A DNA stretch of 64,000 bases, from contig CAJQTY010000001.1 in assembly GCA_907163075.1 (NCBI GenBank), positions 2,852,001 to 2,916,000 of the forward strand, in the 5' to 3' direction. This DNA comes from an uncultured Rhodocyclaceae bacterium (lineage in GTDB: Bacteria; Pseudomonadota; Gammaproteobacteria; Burkholderiales; Rhodocyclaceae). Shown one piece after another: positions 37,113-49,155 of this stretch; within the stretch, counting starts at the first letter, position 1; each line of letters starts with the position of its first letter. The notes beneath the pieces are model-generated. The model was given only the letters and a program-made list of their open reading frames with translations, did not search any database and was not told where the DNA came from. The position numbers and the translations under genes were made by a program.

Positions 37113-38098
37113 ATCGCCCCGCCATCACGGCGCTACCGACAACAACACCGCCCTTGCTCGATGTCCGCAACCTCGTCAAGCACTATCCGACGCGTACCTT
37201 CTGGCGCGACAGCCCCCCGGTCAAGGCCGTGGACGGCGTCTCGTTTTCGTTGGCGGAAGGCGAGACGCTGGGGCTGGTCGGGGAATCCGGCTGCGGCAAA
37301 TCGACCGCGGCCAAGACCCTGCTGCGCCTGATCGAACCGACATCGGGCGAGATATTTTTCGCGGGAACCGACATCGCCAAGCTCTCTCCGCACAGTTTCC
37401 GCCCATACCGGCGGGAAATGCAGATCGTTTTCCAGGACCCTTACGCCTCGCTGAATCCGCGCATGCGTGCCCGCGACATCGTGGCCGAACCGCTACGCAA
37501 TTTTGGCTGGGACAATCGACACGGCGGCGAACGCGTCGCCGACCTGTTTCATCGTGTCGGTCTTAACCCGGATGCCTTGCGCAAATATCCACACGAATTC
37601 TCCGGCGGGCAGCGCCAACGCCTCGGCATCGCGCGCGCTCTGGCGCTCAACCCCAAACTGATTGTCTGCGACGAACCGGTTTCTGCGCTCGACGTCTCGA
37701 TCCAGGCACAAGTCATCAACCTGCTGGAGGATTTACAGGCCGACCTGGGGCTCTCCTACATTTTCGTCGCGCACGATCTCGCCGTCGTTCGTCATATCAG
37801 CCACCGTGTCGCAGTGATGTATCTTGGTCGTATCGTGGAAATCGGCACGGCTGGCGCCATCTATGGCGATCCGAAGCATCCTTATACGCGAGCCCTGCTG
37901 TCCGCCGTTCCAAAAATTGGCACGAACCGGCGATCCGAACGGATCTTGCTCAAAGGCGACCTGCCCAGCCCGGCGAATCCGCCGTCGGGCTGCACCTTCC
38001 GTACCCGCTGCCAACAAGCACGGCCCGAATGCGCTGAACGATCGCCGCAACTGACCGACAATGGCGCTCAACACCTGGTTTCCTGTCATTTCGCCTGA
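37109..38098 (+). CDS. dppF: ABC transporter ATP-binding protein (DppF type)
   Basis: Second ATPase of the importer. The 329-residue product has Walker A GESGCGKS, signature FSGGQRQRLGI, Walker B IVCDEPVSALD and the C-terminal GCTFRTRCQQARPEC cysteine motif. The ATG overlaps the dppD stop (ATGA). With the preceding four genes it makes a complete five-gene importer. Confidence 0.93.
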   Translation: MNRPAITALPTTTPPLLDVRNLVKHYPTRTFWRDSPPVKAVDGVSFSLAEGETLGLVGESGCGKSTAAKTLLRLIEPTSGEIFFAGTDIAKLSPHSFRPYRREMQIVFQDPYASLNPRMRARDIVAEPLRNFGWDNRHGGERVADLFHRVGLNPDALRKYPHEFSGGQRQRLGIARALALNPKLIVCDEPVSALDVSIQAQVINLLEDLQADLGLSYIFVAHDLAVVRHISHRVAVMYLGRIVEIGTAGAIYGDPKHPYTRALLSAVPKIGTNRRSERILLKGDLPSPANPPSGCTFRTRCQQARPECAERSPQLTDNGAQHLVSCHFA

Positions 38099-38206
38099 GC
38101 AAGGCTATGCCAAAACAGGATCGGGAGAGGCTACACGGCGCTGTCCGAAGATTGATCGTTGAGGCCAAAGCTTTAATCCAAAAAACCTCATTTGAAACCT
38201 CTTTCG

Positions 38207-38295
38207 ACGCAGAGATCGCAGAGCCGCAGAGGAAAAATCGGTTTCGCCTTCCGCGTGAGCCGTCGCATTCGCATAAGCCTCTGCGCCCTCCGCGT
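38207..38295. repeat. Intergenic GCAGAG-type palindromic repeat
   Basis: The left arm 38207-38232 carries three successive GCAGAG-type units (ACGCAGAG, TCGCAGAG, CCGCAGAGG); the right arm 38278-38295 has the complementary CCTCTGCGCCCTCCGCGT. The arms are separated by 45 bp. I recall similar CGCAGAG/CTCTGCG dispersed repeats from several Betaproteobacteria. It could fold in RNA between the transporter operon and the RpiR gene. Confidence 0.6.
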
Positions 38296-38326
38296 TAAAT
38301 GCGGTTTCCAGGTTAATTTCTCTACC

Positions 38327-39199
38327 ATGACGAAAAACAGTTCCGACAAGAACATGAAGGAATTCAAGCCGATCGACGAGCGCATCGAGGGACTCACGGA
38401 GACGCTCCCGGACTCGGAGCGAAAACTCGCGGAATTGCTGAGTACGCGGCAAGTCTTGCTCGCTACGCATTCGGCAACGGAACTGGCGGCCATGGCAGGG
38501 AGTTCCAAGGCAGCGGTGACGCGCTTTATCCAGCGGGTCGGCTATCGCAGCTTTGCCGAAGCCAGGCGTGAGGCGCGTGAGGCCCAGTGCTGGGGATCGC
38601 CCTCTTTTCAGTTTGCGCCGGATCTATCCGGAGTTTCCGAGGAAGCGTTCGGCAATCACTTGCAGCGTGACCTGGAAAACATGACTCGAACCTTCGCGCG
38701 CCTGAACCCGCAAACAGTCGATCGTGTTATCGACAAGATGGTGCATTCCCGGCGAATCGCTGTCATCGGCTATCGGAACAGCCAGGCGTTCGCCCAGTAT
38801 TTCGCGCGCCAGTTGGTGCTGCTGAAGGATCACGTTTCACTATTGCCACAAGCCGGCCAGACCATCGGCGAAGATCTCGCCGGCTTTTCCTCGGAAGACA
38901 TGGTCATTATTTTGGCCTTCCGCCGCCGGGTTCCAATCGTCGACCAGATCATTCGCCACGCGCGCCGGATCAATATCCCACTGCTTGTTCTGACCGATGC
39001 AGCAACCCCCTCGAATGAACTGGCGGGAGACTGGCGGATTGTTTGTGAAACGCGCGGATCGGCCAAATTCGACTCCTACGCGGCACCGATGAGTATTCTC
39101 AACCTGCTTGTCTCAACCATCGCGCTACGTCCCGAAATCCTGAGTAGCGTCAGGCTGCGCTCGGCCGAACGCTTGCACAGGATTTTTAATGAATTGTGA
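38327..39199 (+). CDS. MurR/RpiR-family transcriptional regulator
   Basis: The product of about 290 residues has an N-terminal HTH_6 domain (SATELAAMAGSSKAAVTRFI) and a C-terminal SIS sugar-isomerase fold (RRIAVIGYRNSQAFAQYF, MVIILAFRRRVPIVDQII) that senses phosphosugars in known members. Located after the peptide ABC operon in the same orientation, it may control that operon. The start is uncertain: ATG 38327 or ATG 38354; neither has a strong Shine-Dalgarno. Confidence 0.85.
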   Translation: MTKNSSDKNMKEFKPIDERIEGLTETLPDSERKLAELLSTRQVLLATHSATELAAMAGSSKAAVTRFIQRVGYRSFAEARREAREAQCWGSPSFQFAPDLSGVSEEAFGNHLQRDLENMTRTFARLNPQTVDRVIDKMVHSRRIAVIGYRNSQAFAQYFARQLVLLKDHVSLLPQAGQTIGEDLAGFSSEDMVIILAFRRRVPIVDQIIRHARRINIPLLVLTDAATPSNELAGDWRIVCETRGSAKFDSYAAPMSILNLLVSTIALRPEILSSVRLRSAERLHRIFNEL

Positions 39200-39203
39200 C
39201 TCC

Positions 39204-39680
39204 TTAAAAGGGAATGTCGTCATCCATGTCCTCGAAGCTCGGCGCCTTCTTGGCAGGGGCTGAGCGCTGCGCCCCGGCAGCAGGACTGGCGGAAGGCATG
39301 CTGCCGCCGTATTCGCTTTCGCCGCTCGCTGGCGAACCCATTCCCTCGCGACTCCCGAGCATTTTCATGTCGTTGGCGACAATTTCCGTCGTGTAGCGCT
39401 CATTGCCTTCCTTGTCCTGCCACTTGTTCGTTCGAATTCGCCCTTCAACGTAGACCTGACGGCCCTTTTTCAGGTATTGACTCGCCGTTTCAGCCAGTTT
39501 TCCAAAGAAAACGACGCGATGCCATTCGGTGTTTTCCTTGTACTCGCCGGATGTTTTGTCGCGAACCCGATCAGTCGTCGCCATCCTTATGTTGCAGACC
39601 GCGTCGCCACTCGGCAAATAGCGGGTTTCCGGATCGGCGCCCAGATTGCCGACAAGAATTACTTTATTGACCGAAGCCAT
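39204..39680 (-). CDS. ssb: Single-stranded DNA-binding protein
   Basis: SSB coats single-stranded DNA and recruits repair and replication proteins through its tail. The 158-residue product has the OB fold ([40 protein letters not shown]), a Gly/Pro/Ala linker and the acidic tip DDDIPF. It is convergent with the RpiR gene (4 bases apart) and downstream of the MFS gene, with uvrA beyond: the common ssb-MFS-uvrA cluster. Confidence 0.97.
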   Translation of the reverse strand: MASVNKVILVGNLGADPETRYLPSGDAVCNIRMATTDRVRDKTSGEYKENTEWHRVVFFGKLAETASQYLKKGRQVYVEGRIRTNKWQDKEGNERYTTEIVANDMKMLGSREGMGSPASGESEYGGSMPSASPAAGAQRSAPAKKAPSFEDMDDDIPF

Positions 39681-39734
39681 GTTGCCTCCATGAGGGTGTT
39701 CGAAACGGGGATTAGAAACAGGGATTATAAAGTT

Positions 39735-40940
39735 TTATGCCGACGCTTGCCGGACGCGCGGCGGCGGCATGTTCATGCTCAGCCCCAGTGCGAGCCAGAC
39801 CGCGGCCAACGTGGCGCAGACAAACCATACGGCGATCGGCCCGGACGATTTGACCAGCGCCCCGCCAAGCGTGCCGCCAAGAAACAGGCCAAGCGATTGC
39901 GTCGTGTTGTACACCCCCAGCGCCGCGCCCTTGGCATGCGGCGGAGCGATGCGCGAGATCAGCGACGGCTGCGTCGCTTCGAGAACGTTGAAAGCGACGA
40001 AGAAGAGCAGCAGCCAGAAGAACAGCGAATACGTCCCGGCACCGAGAAAACCAAAACCCAGTTGCACGACGAGCAGGAGGACGATTGCGCCGTTGAACAC
40101 CAGCTTCATCCTGCCGCGTTTTTCAGCGGCGATAATCGCCGGCACCATCACTACGAAAGACAGCAACACGGCCGGCAGATAGACCTTCCAGTGTTCGGCA
40201 ACCGGCAGCCCAGCGCGGTTGACCAGCGCGGACGGCACGATTATCCACATCGCCGTCTGCACCAGGTGCAGGGTGAACACTCCGAAATTCATGCGTAGCA
40301 ACTGCGGATGCGCCAGCACCTCAAGGAAGCTCGGCCAGCCCGGCTGCCGGGGAATCGCCGGCGCCGCCGGCACGACGCGGAGCACGACGAAGATCGCCGC
40401 CAGGGAGAGAATTCCGGTCAGCACGAAGATGCCGGGCATGCCGATGCTGCCGTAGAGCAAAGGTGCGCCGACCATCGACAGCGCAAAGACGAGGCCGATG
40501 GACGAACCGATCATCGCCATCGTCTTGGTCAGATGCTGCTCGCGCGTGAGATCGGCGGCGAGCGCCGTCACCGCGGCGGAAATCGCGCCCGCACCCTGCA
40601 GAATGCGCCCGCCGATGATGCCGTAGATGTCGTCCGAAAACGCCGCGACAAAGCTGCCGAGGGCGAACAGGACGAGGCCAAAAACGATCACCGGCTTGCG
40701 CCCGAAACGGTCCGACGCAGCGCCGTAGGCGATCTGCAGGAAGGTCTGCGTCAGCCCATAGGCACCGAGCGCCAGGCCGACCAGCGCCATGTCGTTGCCG
40801 GATGGCAGTTCCTTGGCGTAGATCGAGAAGACTGGCAGGATCAGGAACAGGCCGAGCATGCGCAAGGCGAAAATGGAGGCCAGACCAACGCCGGCGCGGC
40901 GCTCGGCAGAGGTCATCGGGTCATGGGTTGGAGATAACAT
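39735..40940 (-). CDS. Major facilitator superfamily transporter
   Basis: The 401-residue product has 12 hydrophobic segments and the MFS loop 2-3 motif [12 protein letters not shown]. It resembles multidrug-type MFS proteins encoded between ssb and uvrA in Betaproteobacteria. Substrate unknown. The start is taken at ATG 40940; ATG 40916 is an alternative. It is divergent from uvrA, 118 bases away, so both share one regulatory region. Confidence 0.85.
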   Translation of the reverse strand: MLSPTHDPMTSAERRAGVGLASIFALRMLGLFLILPVFSIYAKELPSGNDMALVGLALGAYGLTQTFLQIAYGAASDRFGRKPVIVFGLVLFALGSFVAAFSDDIYGIIGGRILQGAGAISAAVTALAADLTREQHLTKTMAMIGSSIGLVFALSMVGAPLLYGSIGMPGIFVLTGILSLAAIFVVLRVVPAAPAIPRQPGWPSFLEVLAHPQLLRMNFGVFTLHLVQTAMWIIVPSALVNRAGLPVAEHWKVYLPAVLLSFVVMVPAIIAAEKRGRMKLVFNGAIVLLLVVQLGFGFLGAGTYSLFFWLLLFFVAFNVLEATQPSLISRIAPPHAKGAALGVYNTTQSLGLFLGGTLGGALVKSSGPIAVWFVCATLAAVWLALGLSMNMPPPRVRQASA

Positions 40941-41058
40941 CAGCGCGACACCGATAAGCAAGGGAAAAGCGGAACAAGGATGGGGTCGAGCGGTCGTATT
41001 CGCCGTCGCAATTGCGTATATTAACAGGTTTGCTCCACCCCTCAGGCACCGCTCCCCC

Positions 41059-43905
<2,847 letters not shown>

Positions 43906-44066
43906 GCCATCAACCGCCAGCCTTTGCGCTTTCTGGCGCGAAAAACAACATAAATCGTGAGTTCTTTACAATTTCATTGTCAGACCCCCTTCCCACCGGG
44001 CGCATGAAGTGTAAGAATCGCAGCCGAGTACCAGTGAGGCTCTCAACAATCACAACAGGAGATACT

Positions 44067-44363
44067 ATGAACAAATCTGAGTTAATCGACGCAATCGCCG
44101 CTCGCACCGACCTGTCCAAGGTAGCTTCCGGCAAAGCTCTGGATGCCGTTATCGAAACAATCGTTCAGGCGGTTGCCAAGGGCGATGGCGTAAGTCTTGT
44201 CGGCTTTGGCTCCTTCAAGGCCGCTGCTCGTGCCGCCCGCGAAGGCAAGAACCCGAAAACCGGCGAAAAGATCAAGATCGCCGCAACCACCGTACCGAAA
44301 TTCTCCGCCGGCGCGACCTTCAAAACCGCCGTAGCCACCGCCAAAAGCAAGAAAAAGAAATAA
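44067..44363 (+). CDS. HU-family DNA-binding protein
   Basis: Histone-like protein that bends DNA. The 98-residue product starts MNKSELIDAIAARTDLSKVA and has GFGSFKAAARAAREGKNPKT and the beta-arm core. It is slightly longer than the 90-residue E. coli HU, ending in the lysine-rich tail SKKKK. ATG at 44067 has CAGGAG upstream. An intrinsic terminator follows. Confidence 0.95.
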   Translation: MNKSELIDAIAARTDLSKVASGKALDAVIETIVQAVAKGDGVSLVGFGSFKAAARAAREGKNPKTGEKIKIAATTVPKFSAGATFKTAVATAKSKKKK

Positions 44364-44384
44364 TCGGCCCTGAAGTAATAGAAG

Positions 44385-44408
44385 GGCTTGCTTCGAGCAA
44401 GCCTTTTT
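44385..44408 (+). terminator. Intrinsic terminator of the HU gene
   Basis: GGCTTGCT / AGCAAGCC stem with a very short loop (TCG), followed by TTTTT, 21 bases after the HU stop codon. Confidence 0.88.
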
Positions 44409-44461
44409 GTTGATACCCGGTCCCTGCCGATTTGAGCCGAACTGGTAGACCGTAGCACAAT

Positions 44462-44490
44462 TTGACGCAATCACAGCTCCCGCGTAGAAT
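44462..44490 (+). promoter_or_regulatory. Sigma-70 promoter of tRNA-Ala
   Basis: TTGACG (44462-44467) and TAGAAT (44485-44490) with 17-base spacing. Transcription would start about seven bases before the tRNA 5' end at 44504. Confidence 0.75.
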
Positions 44491-44503
44491 TTTGTGATTA
44501 GTT

Positions 44504-44579
44504 GGGGGCGTAGCTCAGTTGGGAGAGCGATTGGTTCGCAATCAATAGGTCGGCGGTTCGATCCCGCCCGTCTCCACCA
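44504..44579 (+). tRNA. tRNA-Ala (anticodon CGC)
   Basis: The 76-base sequence folds into a full cloverleaf: acceptor GGGGGCG / CGTCTCC, D stem GCTC/GAGC, anticodon stem ATTGG/TCAAT with loop TTCGCAA (anticodon CGC, reading GCG), T arm GGCGG-TTCGATC-CCGCC. The G3:U70 pair, the main identity element for alanyl-tRNA synthetase, is present, and CCA is encoded. It marks the left border of a genomic island. Confidence 0.95.
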
Positions 44580-44587
44580 GAACACCT

Positions 44588-44669
44588 AAGCCCGGACATG
44601 CTCCGGGCTTTTTTCTGCCCGCGAAGGACCAGCAGTGGCGGGGTTTCGCAGGTGGTGCGAATTTCGATG
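44588..44669. repeat. Left copy of the island-flanking direct repeat, including tRNA terminator
   Basis: These 82 bases match 63919-64000 at 75 positions. The first part is the terminator hairpin of the tRNA gene (GCCCGG / CCGGGC, then TTTTTT, 44589-44616). Scattered mismatches show it is not a fresh target duplication. The gene-free stretch to 44836 holds no other recognisable feature. Confidence 0.8.
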
Positions 44670-44836
44670 ATTGCCGGAGGGTGCCGATTTCGCCCTATCG
44701 GCCACCAGAATTCCTCTCTTTTCTCTGTTTTTGTCTAGCCCGGTCGAGGCTCGACACCCTGTAATCATGCGGGTTTCCGGGCGGTGGTTTGCACCCCATA
44801 ACGCATAGCGGTGGGGTTTCGAACGCACTGTCTCGG

Positions 44837-45298
44837 TCAACTCGCCAGACCGCCAATCACGAGCCGCTGCGCATTCCAGTCGTCCGGCAACGGATTCTCG
44901 ACGAAGAACAGTAGCGCCAATCCGGCCGGCTGCCGGCCACGGGCAATCTCCTCGACGATGTCCGGTGCCAGTCGTGCCAGCTTGAGCATCTTCTGCATCC
45001 GCGCCAGTCCGACCTTCTCGGCCTTGGCCAATTCGGTCATATTCTTCACTCGGCCCGAATCGATGAGTTCCTGCCAGAAGAATGCCTTGGCCAGCGCCGC
45101 CATCAAATTCGCATCGACGGACATCGTTTGACCGGGGTTCATGGGTGATGCCATCCGTCCGGGTGTCGTCGGCTCGACCACCACCTTCCGCGCCTTGTGC
45201 CTGACAAAACGCACCTGGATGAACGTGGTCAGCTTGATGCCATCTTCCAGTTTCGCTGTGTTCGACCGTGCTTGGCCGGTCTGCTCCAGTCCTCTCAT
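44837..45298 (-). CDS. Recombinase-associated HTH (ParB-like) protein
   Basis: The 153-residue product has a C-terminal HTH-like part (MTELAKAEKVGLARMQKMLK, LARLAPDIVEEIARGRQPAG, LPDDWNAQR). Similar segments are found, to my knowledge, fused to or next to serine recombinases of Alpha- and Betaproteobacterial elements. It overlaps the recombinase stop by four bases (ATGA) and is the last gene of the minus-strand operon, so it probably helps recombination or its direction. Confidence 0.7.
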   Translation of the reverse strand: MRGLEQTGQARSNTAKLEDGIKLTTFIQVRFVRHKARKVVVEPTTPGRMASPMNPGQTMSVDANLMAALAKAFFWQELIDSGRVKNMTELAKAEKVGLARMQKMLKLARLAPDIVEEIARGRQPAGLALLFFVENPLPDDWNAQRLVIGGLAS

Positions 45299-46668
45299 GC
45301 CATTGCCTCCATCTCCAGTTCACGCAATTCAGCCCCGATGCTGTTCGGCGCCAGTTCGGCCATCAGCGCCGACCACCCGGCCGGCTGCCACTCGATGTCT
45401 ATGCCCTCGTCCCTGAGTTGCACCTTGGCGATCAGCAGCCGTACTAGTCGGCAACGTTCCTCCGGGAACATCTCGTTCCAGACCGCTGACAGATTGCGCA
45501 TCGCCAGCACCACGACTGGTTCGGAAACGGTGGCATCCAGTTTCTGGACCTCATCCCACACCGCCTGAATCATCTCCGGCGCCTGCAATGCCGACTTGAC
45601 CTGCTCCAGCACCAAGGCCTCGATCTGCTCGGCCGGCACGATCCCGAAGGGGTTGGTGCCGCGCCCGAGTTTCTTGTCCGAGTAAGGCAGGTAGTAACGG
45701 TAGCGCTTGCCTGACTTCTTCTTGGTGGCTGTCGGCAGCATCCGATCGCCATTGGGGGCGAACAGTAGGCCGCGCAGGATGGGTTCATGGTCGTGGCGAG
45801 TCATGGTCTGCGATGCGCGCAAGTGCGCATCCTCGGCCAGAATGACTTGCGCCTGATCCCACAATGCCTGATCCAGAATTTGTGCGTGCTCACCCGGGTG
45901 ATCCTTATCCTTGTGTCGGATGACACCGATGTACAAGGGATTGCGCAGCATCTTGTAGAGATTTTGTTTCGTGATTGGCCGGCCCGGACGGAAGACGCCA
46001 TCCTGCGTTGTCCATGCCTTGGTCGTCACCCCTGTGGCATTCAACTCGCGGGCGAGTTCGGTGGTTGACCGCAACTCCACGAACCGTCGCCAGATGCCGC
46101 GCACGATCTTGGCTTCGGGTTCGTTGATGACCAGTTGCCGGTTGCAGACGTCGTAACCCAACGGCGGGGTGCCGCCCATCCACATGCCCTTGGCCTTGCT
46201 GGCCGCGATCTTGTCCCGGATGCGTTCGCCAGTCACCTCGCGTTCGAACTGCGCAAACGACAGGAGGATGTTCAGCATCAACCTGCCCATCGACGTCGCG
46301 GAGTTGATCTGCTGCGTGACGGCGCTGAAACTGACGCCGTGCTGATCGAACAATTCCACCATCTTCGAGAAGTCGGTCAGGTTGCGCGTGAGGCGGTCAA
46401 TCTTGTACACGACAACGATGTCGACCTTTCCGGCATCGATGTCGGCAAGCAATCGTTTCAGCGCCGGCCGATCCATATTGCCACCGGAGAAGCCGCCATC
46501 GTCGTAGTCATCGACCACCGGAATCCAGCCCTCGGTACGTTGGCTGACGATGAAGGCTTGACCAGCCTCGCGCTGGGCATCGATGGAGTTGAACGACTGA
46601 TCGAGGCGCTCGTCGGTGGAGACACGGCAATAGACAGCGCAGCGCTTGCGGGTGATGGGTGATTTCAT
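45295..46668 (-). CDS. Large serine recombinase (site-specific integrase)
   Basis: Catalyses integration/excision of the island through a serine-DNA intermediate. The 457-residue product has the resolvase domain (residues 9-155) with nucleophile Ser17 in AVYCRVSTDE and YKIDRLTRNL, the Recombinase domain (about 170-280, GYDVCNRQLVINEPEAKIV), and a zinc-ribbon-like region whose cysteines are missing (GLLFAPNGDRMLP). ATG at 46668 with GGAAGG upstream; it overlaps DUF2924 upstream and the HTH gene downstream by four bases each. Confidence 0.92.
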   Translation of the reverse strand: MKSPITRKRCAVYCRVSTDERLDQSFNSIDAQREAGQAFIVSQRTEGWIPVVDDYDDGGFSGGNMDRPALKRLLADIDAGKVDIVVVYKIDRLTRNLTDFSKMVELFDQHGVSFSAVTQQINSATSMGRLMLNILLSFAQFEREVTGERIRDKIAASKAKGMWMGGTPPLGYDVCNRQLVINEPEAKIVRGIWRRFVELRSTTELARELNATGVTTKAWTTQDGVFRPGRPITKQNLYKMLRNPLYIGVIRHKDKDHPGEHAQILDQALWDQAQVILAEDAHLRASQTMTRHDHEPILRGLLFAPNGDRMLPTATKKKSGKRYRYYLPYSDKKLGRGTNPFGIVPAEQIEALVLEQVKSALQAPEMIQAVWDEVQKLDATVSEPVVVLAMRNLSAVWNEMFPEERCRLVRLLIAKVQLRDEGIDIEWQPAGWSALMAELAPNSIGAELRELEMEAMA

Positions 46669-47108
46669 TTCTTGCCTTCCTTGGGCTTGACACCGAAGAA
46701 TGCCGGCCCCGACCAATTGACGCCGGTGATATGCCGCGCCACCGCCGACAGGCTCTTGAATATCTTCCCGTTGAGATCGTAGAAGCCCTCCGGCGTAACC
46801 GTGACACGATACTCATTGGATTCGTACTCGCGCAGCAGGACTGTGCCGGGCATCAGATGCACTTCCGACCGGCGCTTGCCGAATACGGATTTCGATTCGC
46901 CGAGGCGCACCAGCCGCCGCCGGATGTCGGGATCGACACCACCATGCGCATCCTCCTGGATCTTGTAGGCGACGCGGGAAGCCACGTAATCGCGGTTCCA
47001 AGTGCCGGGCCGGCGCGGGAAATGATCGTCCCACAGTGCCCACAAATCCTTCATCGGCATCGTCGGTAGTGCCGCCAATTGGGCGGCGACAGATGATGAT
47101 CGGGTCAT
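46665..47108 (-). CDS. DUF2924 protein
   Basis: The 147-residue product has the DUF2924 signature: WDDHFPRRPGTWNRDYVASR, VAYKIQEDAHGG, GTVLLREYESNEYRVTV, YDLNGKIFKSLSAVARHITG, and ends WSGPAFFGVK. DUF2924 genes sit directly before serine recombinases in many elements; the role is unknown but DNA recognition is plausible. ATG at 47108 has GGAG six bases upstream and is preferred to an ATG at 47120. Confidence 0.88.
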   Translation of the reverse strand: MTRSSSVAAQLAALPTMPMKDLWALWDDHFPRRPGTWNRDYVASRVAYKIQEDAHGGVDPDIRRRLVRLGESKSVFGKRRSEVHLMPGTVLLREYESNEYRVTVTPEGFYDLNGKIFKSLSAVARHITGVNWSGPAFFGVKPKEGKK

Positions 47109-47166
47109 TGCAAACTCCATGTCATAAGGGTTTTGTATGAACGCTTCTTCCCGGGCAGAAGCCAAG

Positions 47167-47604
47167 TCATAACTCGCGCTGATCAGGGTCATCGACCTGC
47201 CCAGTCGCAATATCGAAGCGCTCGCCAAGCAAGGTCTGCTTGCGCCCAGTGCGTTTGTCCTGCACGCCCAAGATGTAAACCTCACCGTTCCAGACGCCGC
47301 AGGCCACATCGGTATCGTCGGCGTCGGCTGGCATCAGCCAACCGGTGATGCCATCGGGCAGTGCCAACAAGTCTTCTGGGCGGTGGATGGGCCAACGCAT
47401 CGCTTCCTGATAACGGTCGGCAAACTGCAACACGTCTGGTGGGACGCCAGGGAAGTTCTCCTGACTGAGGATGGGAATCCACGCCAGCAACTGTCCGCTG
47501 GCGAGCCAATGCTGGACGAGTTGGTGGACTTCCGGTTCGTAATGGGCCAGCCGCTCGATGGGCATGGGATCGGCGGTGCTGCTGTTGATCATCGTGGTCT
47601 TCAT
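47167..47604 (-). CDS. Hypothetical island protein
   Basis: The 145-residue product is acidic, with tryptophan-rich segments (LVQHWLASGQLLAWIPIL) and GVWNGEVYILGVQDKRTGRK. AAGGAG lies before the ATG. It belongs to the minus-strand gene set of the island; I do not recognise a family. Confidence 0.7.
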   Translation of the reverse strand: MKTTMINSSTADPMPIERLAHYEPEVHQLVQHWLASGQLLAWIPILSQENFPGVPPDVLQFADRYQEAMRWPIHRPEDLLALPDGITGWLMPADADDTDVACGVWNGEVYILGVQDKRTGRKQTLLGERFDIATGQVDDPDQREL

Positions 47605-47696
47605 TTCATCTCCTTGAATATTGGTAACTCGGAAAGTGCCGGGTGGTAACCGGTAACCTGGGTGGTAACCTCATTTCGTCGTCTGTCGGTAGCGGA

Positions 47697-48137
47697 TCAG
47701 CGGGCTCGCGCCCCCCGCATGGCATTGCGGCGAGGAAGGACCCGTCGAATCATCTGGCGCCGCAACTTGTTGAACTGCTTCATCTGCTGCTTGGCCGACT
47801 TGCGCACGATCCGGGTCAGGCGAATGCCGGCGACGATCCAGCGCCACTGCCACGGGATGTAGCCGACAATGCGACGCGGCCGGAGGACGGCGGTGGGGTA
47901 GCGTTGCTGCACCACCGGCCCGCCATCCCACTCATCGACCTTGACCGTCACCATCGTCACGGCAGGCTCGATGGCTGGCGCAGTGCAGTGCATTGGCATC
48001 GGTGGCAGCATCTCGACCAGTAGTTGCTCACGTTGTGCCGACGGCATCTGCCGCAGGACGGTCTCGACCTGATGCACTCGCTGCTGCAGTGGCGCGAACG
48101 GATTGGTCATGTCGAATTGGGTGGATTTGATTTCCAT
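47697..48137 (-). CDS. Hypothetical island protein with basic C-terminus
   Basis: The 146-residue product has a helical N-terminus (LQQRVHQVETVLRQMPSAQR), a central hydrophobic/aromatic part (IVGYIPWQWRWIVAGIRL) that might touch a membrane, and a strongly basic tail (KLRRQMIRRVLPRRNAMRGA). AAGGAG precedes the ATG. Family unknown. Confidence 0.7.
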   Translation of the reverse strand: MEIKSTQFDMTNPFAPLQQRVHQVETVLRQMPSAQREQLLVEMLPPMPMHCTAPAIEPAVTMVTVKVDEWDGGPVVQQRYPTAVLRPRRIVGYIPWQWRWIVAGIRLTRIVRKSAKQQMKQFNKLRRQMIRRVLPRRNAMRGARAR

Positions 48138-48297
48138 CGATTTCTCCTTGAAGTTGGTGGTGCCGGCTTTCTGCGATGCCTTTCACAGTCAGCGCCGGCG
48201 GGCATTACGCGGCATGGCTTACGAAGCTGACGCAGATCGGTGTGGCTGCGTCAGGACGGAGGTGGCTATGCCGAGACTCGCCACCATCCGCCATGGA

Positions 48298-49143
48298 TCA
48301 GGTGACTGGCACTTCGTCGGCCAGTGCGGCTTGCGCGATTTCCACCAGCTCGCGTGGAATCTCAATCTCGAACCGGGTTTCGTCGTGGCGGTAGCTGGTT
48401 TCCCGCCGGGCGGCCGAAGCGCGCGCCACAGCATTCATAACCGGCATAAGCTGCTCGTAGAGATCGATCTCTACAACGACAGCCCGGCAGTGAATGAAAG
48501 TGCGTTCGGCCTCGCGAATGGCCGATGGCAAATCGCCCAACTTGGCATTTGCGGTGTCGCGCTTGCTCTGCAGATCGGCCAGTGAAGAGCGAACGATCCG
48601 CAGTTCCATTTCGAGTTTGGTCAGAGAGTCCGGGACGACAAACTCACCATCACCATCGATCAGCGTCTGGGAAGCTGCCTTCGTTTCGGCAGAAATTCGA
48701 ACCTCAAGATCGGCAATCCGTTTGTTGAGTTTGGCGATATGGATGTCGGTCGTCTTGACTTCAGCCGATTGCGCCTTATTCTGGGCGACCAAATCATCCA
48801 GTTTCTTCTTGGCCTGCGCGAACGCGTCGGGCGCATCCAGTACGCGCAACAGAGGGCGGATTTGACTTTCAAGGCTGGATGCCTGCGATTTGAGTCGATC
48901 CACTTTCTCATGTGCAGCGCAGAGCACCGGCCAGTGCGCTTTGGCCGCTGGCGGTGTATTCATAGACATCTTGCCGGCGGCATCACGCAGCCGCGTTTGA
49001 TGATCACGCTCCTTGGCGTGCTGCTGCTCGGCTTCGATCAATTCCTTATTGACGGCGGCCAGTTGGCGGCGAAGCTGGTCGTACTCGGCCTTGACCTTGT
49101 CGTAGTACGCGGTGGACTTCTTGTTGAACGGATTTAGTTTCAT
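48298..49143 (-). CDS. Coiled-coil island protein
   Basis: The 281-residue product consists largely of predicted coiled coil (YDKVKAEYDQLRRQLAAVNK, IRPLLRVLDAPDAFAQAKKK, TDIHIAKLNKRIADLEVRIS). No membrane segment or enzymatic motif is visible. AAGGAG precedes the ATG. Possibly structural or DNA-organising; unknown. Confidence 0.72.
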   Translation of the reverse strand: MKLNPFNKKSTAYYDKVKAEYDQLRRQLAAVNKELIEAEQQHAKERDHQTRLRDAAGKMSMNTPPAAKAHWPVLCAAHEKVDRLKSQASSLESQIRPLLRVLDAPDAFAQAKKKLDDLVAQNKAQSAEVKTTDIHIAKLNKRIADLEVRISAETKAASQTLIDGDGEFVVPDSLTKLEMELRIVRSSLADLQSKRDTANAKLGDLPSAIREAERTFIHCRAVVVEIDLYEQLMPVMNAVARASAARRETSYRHDETRFEIEIPRELVEIAQAALADEVPVT

Positions 49144-49155
49144 TGGGTAATCTCC

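Noticed and set aside
40941..41058. LexA (SOS) box in the region between the MFS gene and uvrA
   Set aside because: No CTGT-N8-ACAG or close variant found on reading the 118 bp.
44586..45323. Minus-strand 245-codon frame overlapping the recombinase partner gene
   Set aside because: It is in a different frame from the 153-aa HTH protein, which has the ATGA overlap and recognisable motifs; the longer frame has none.
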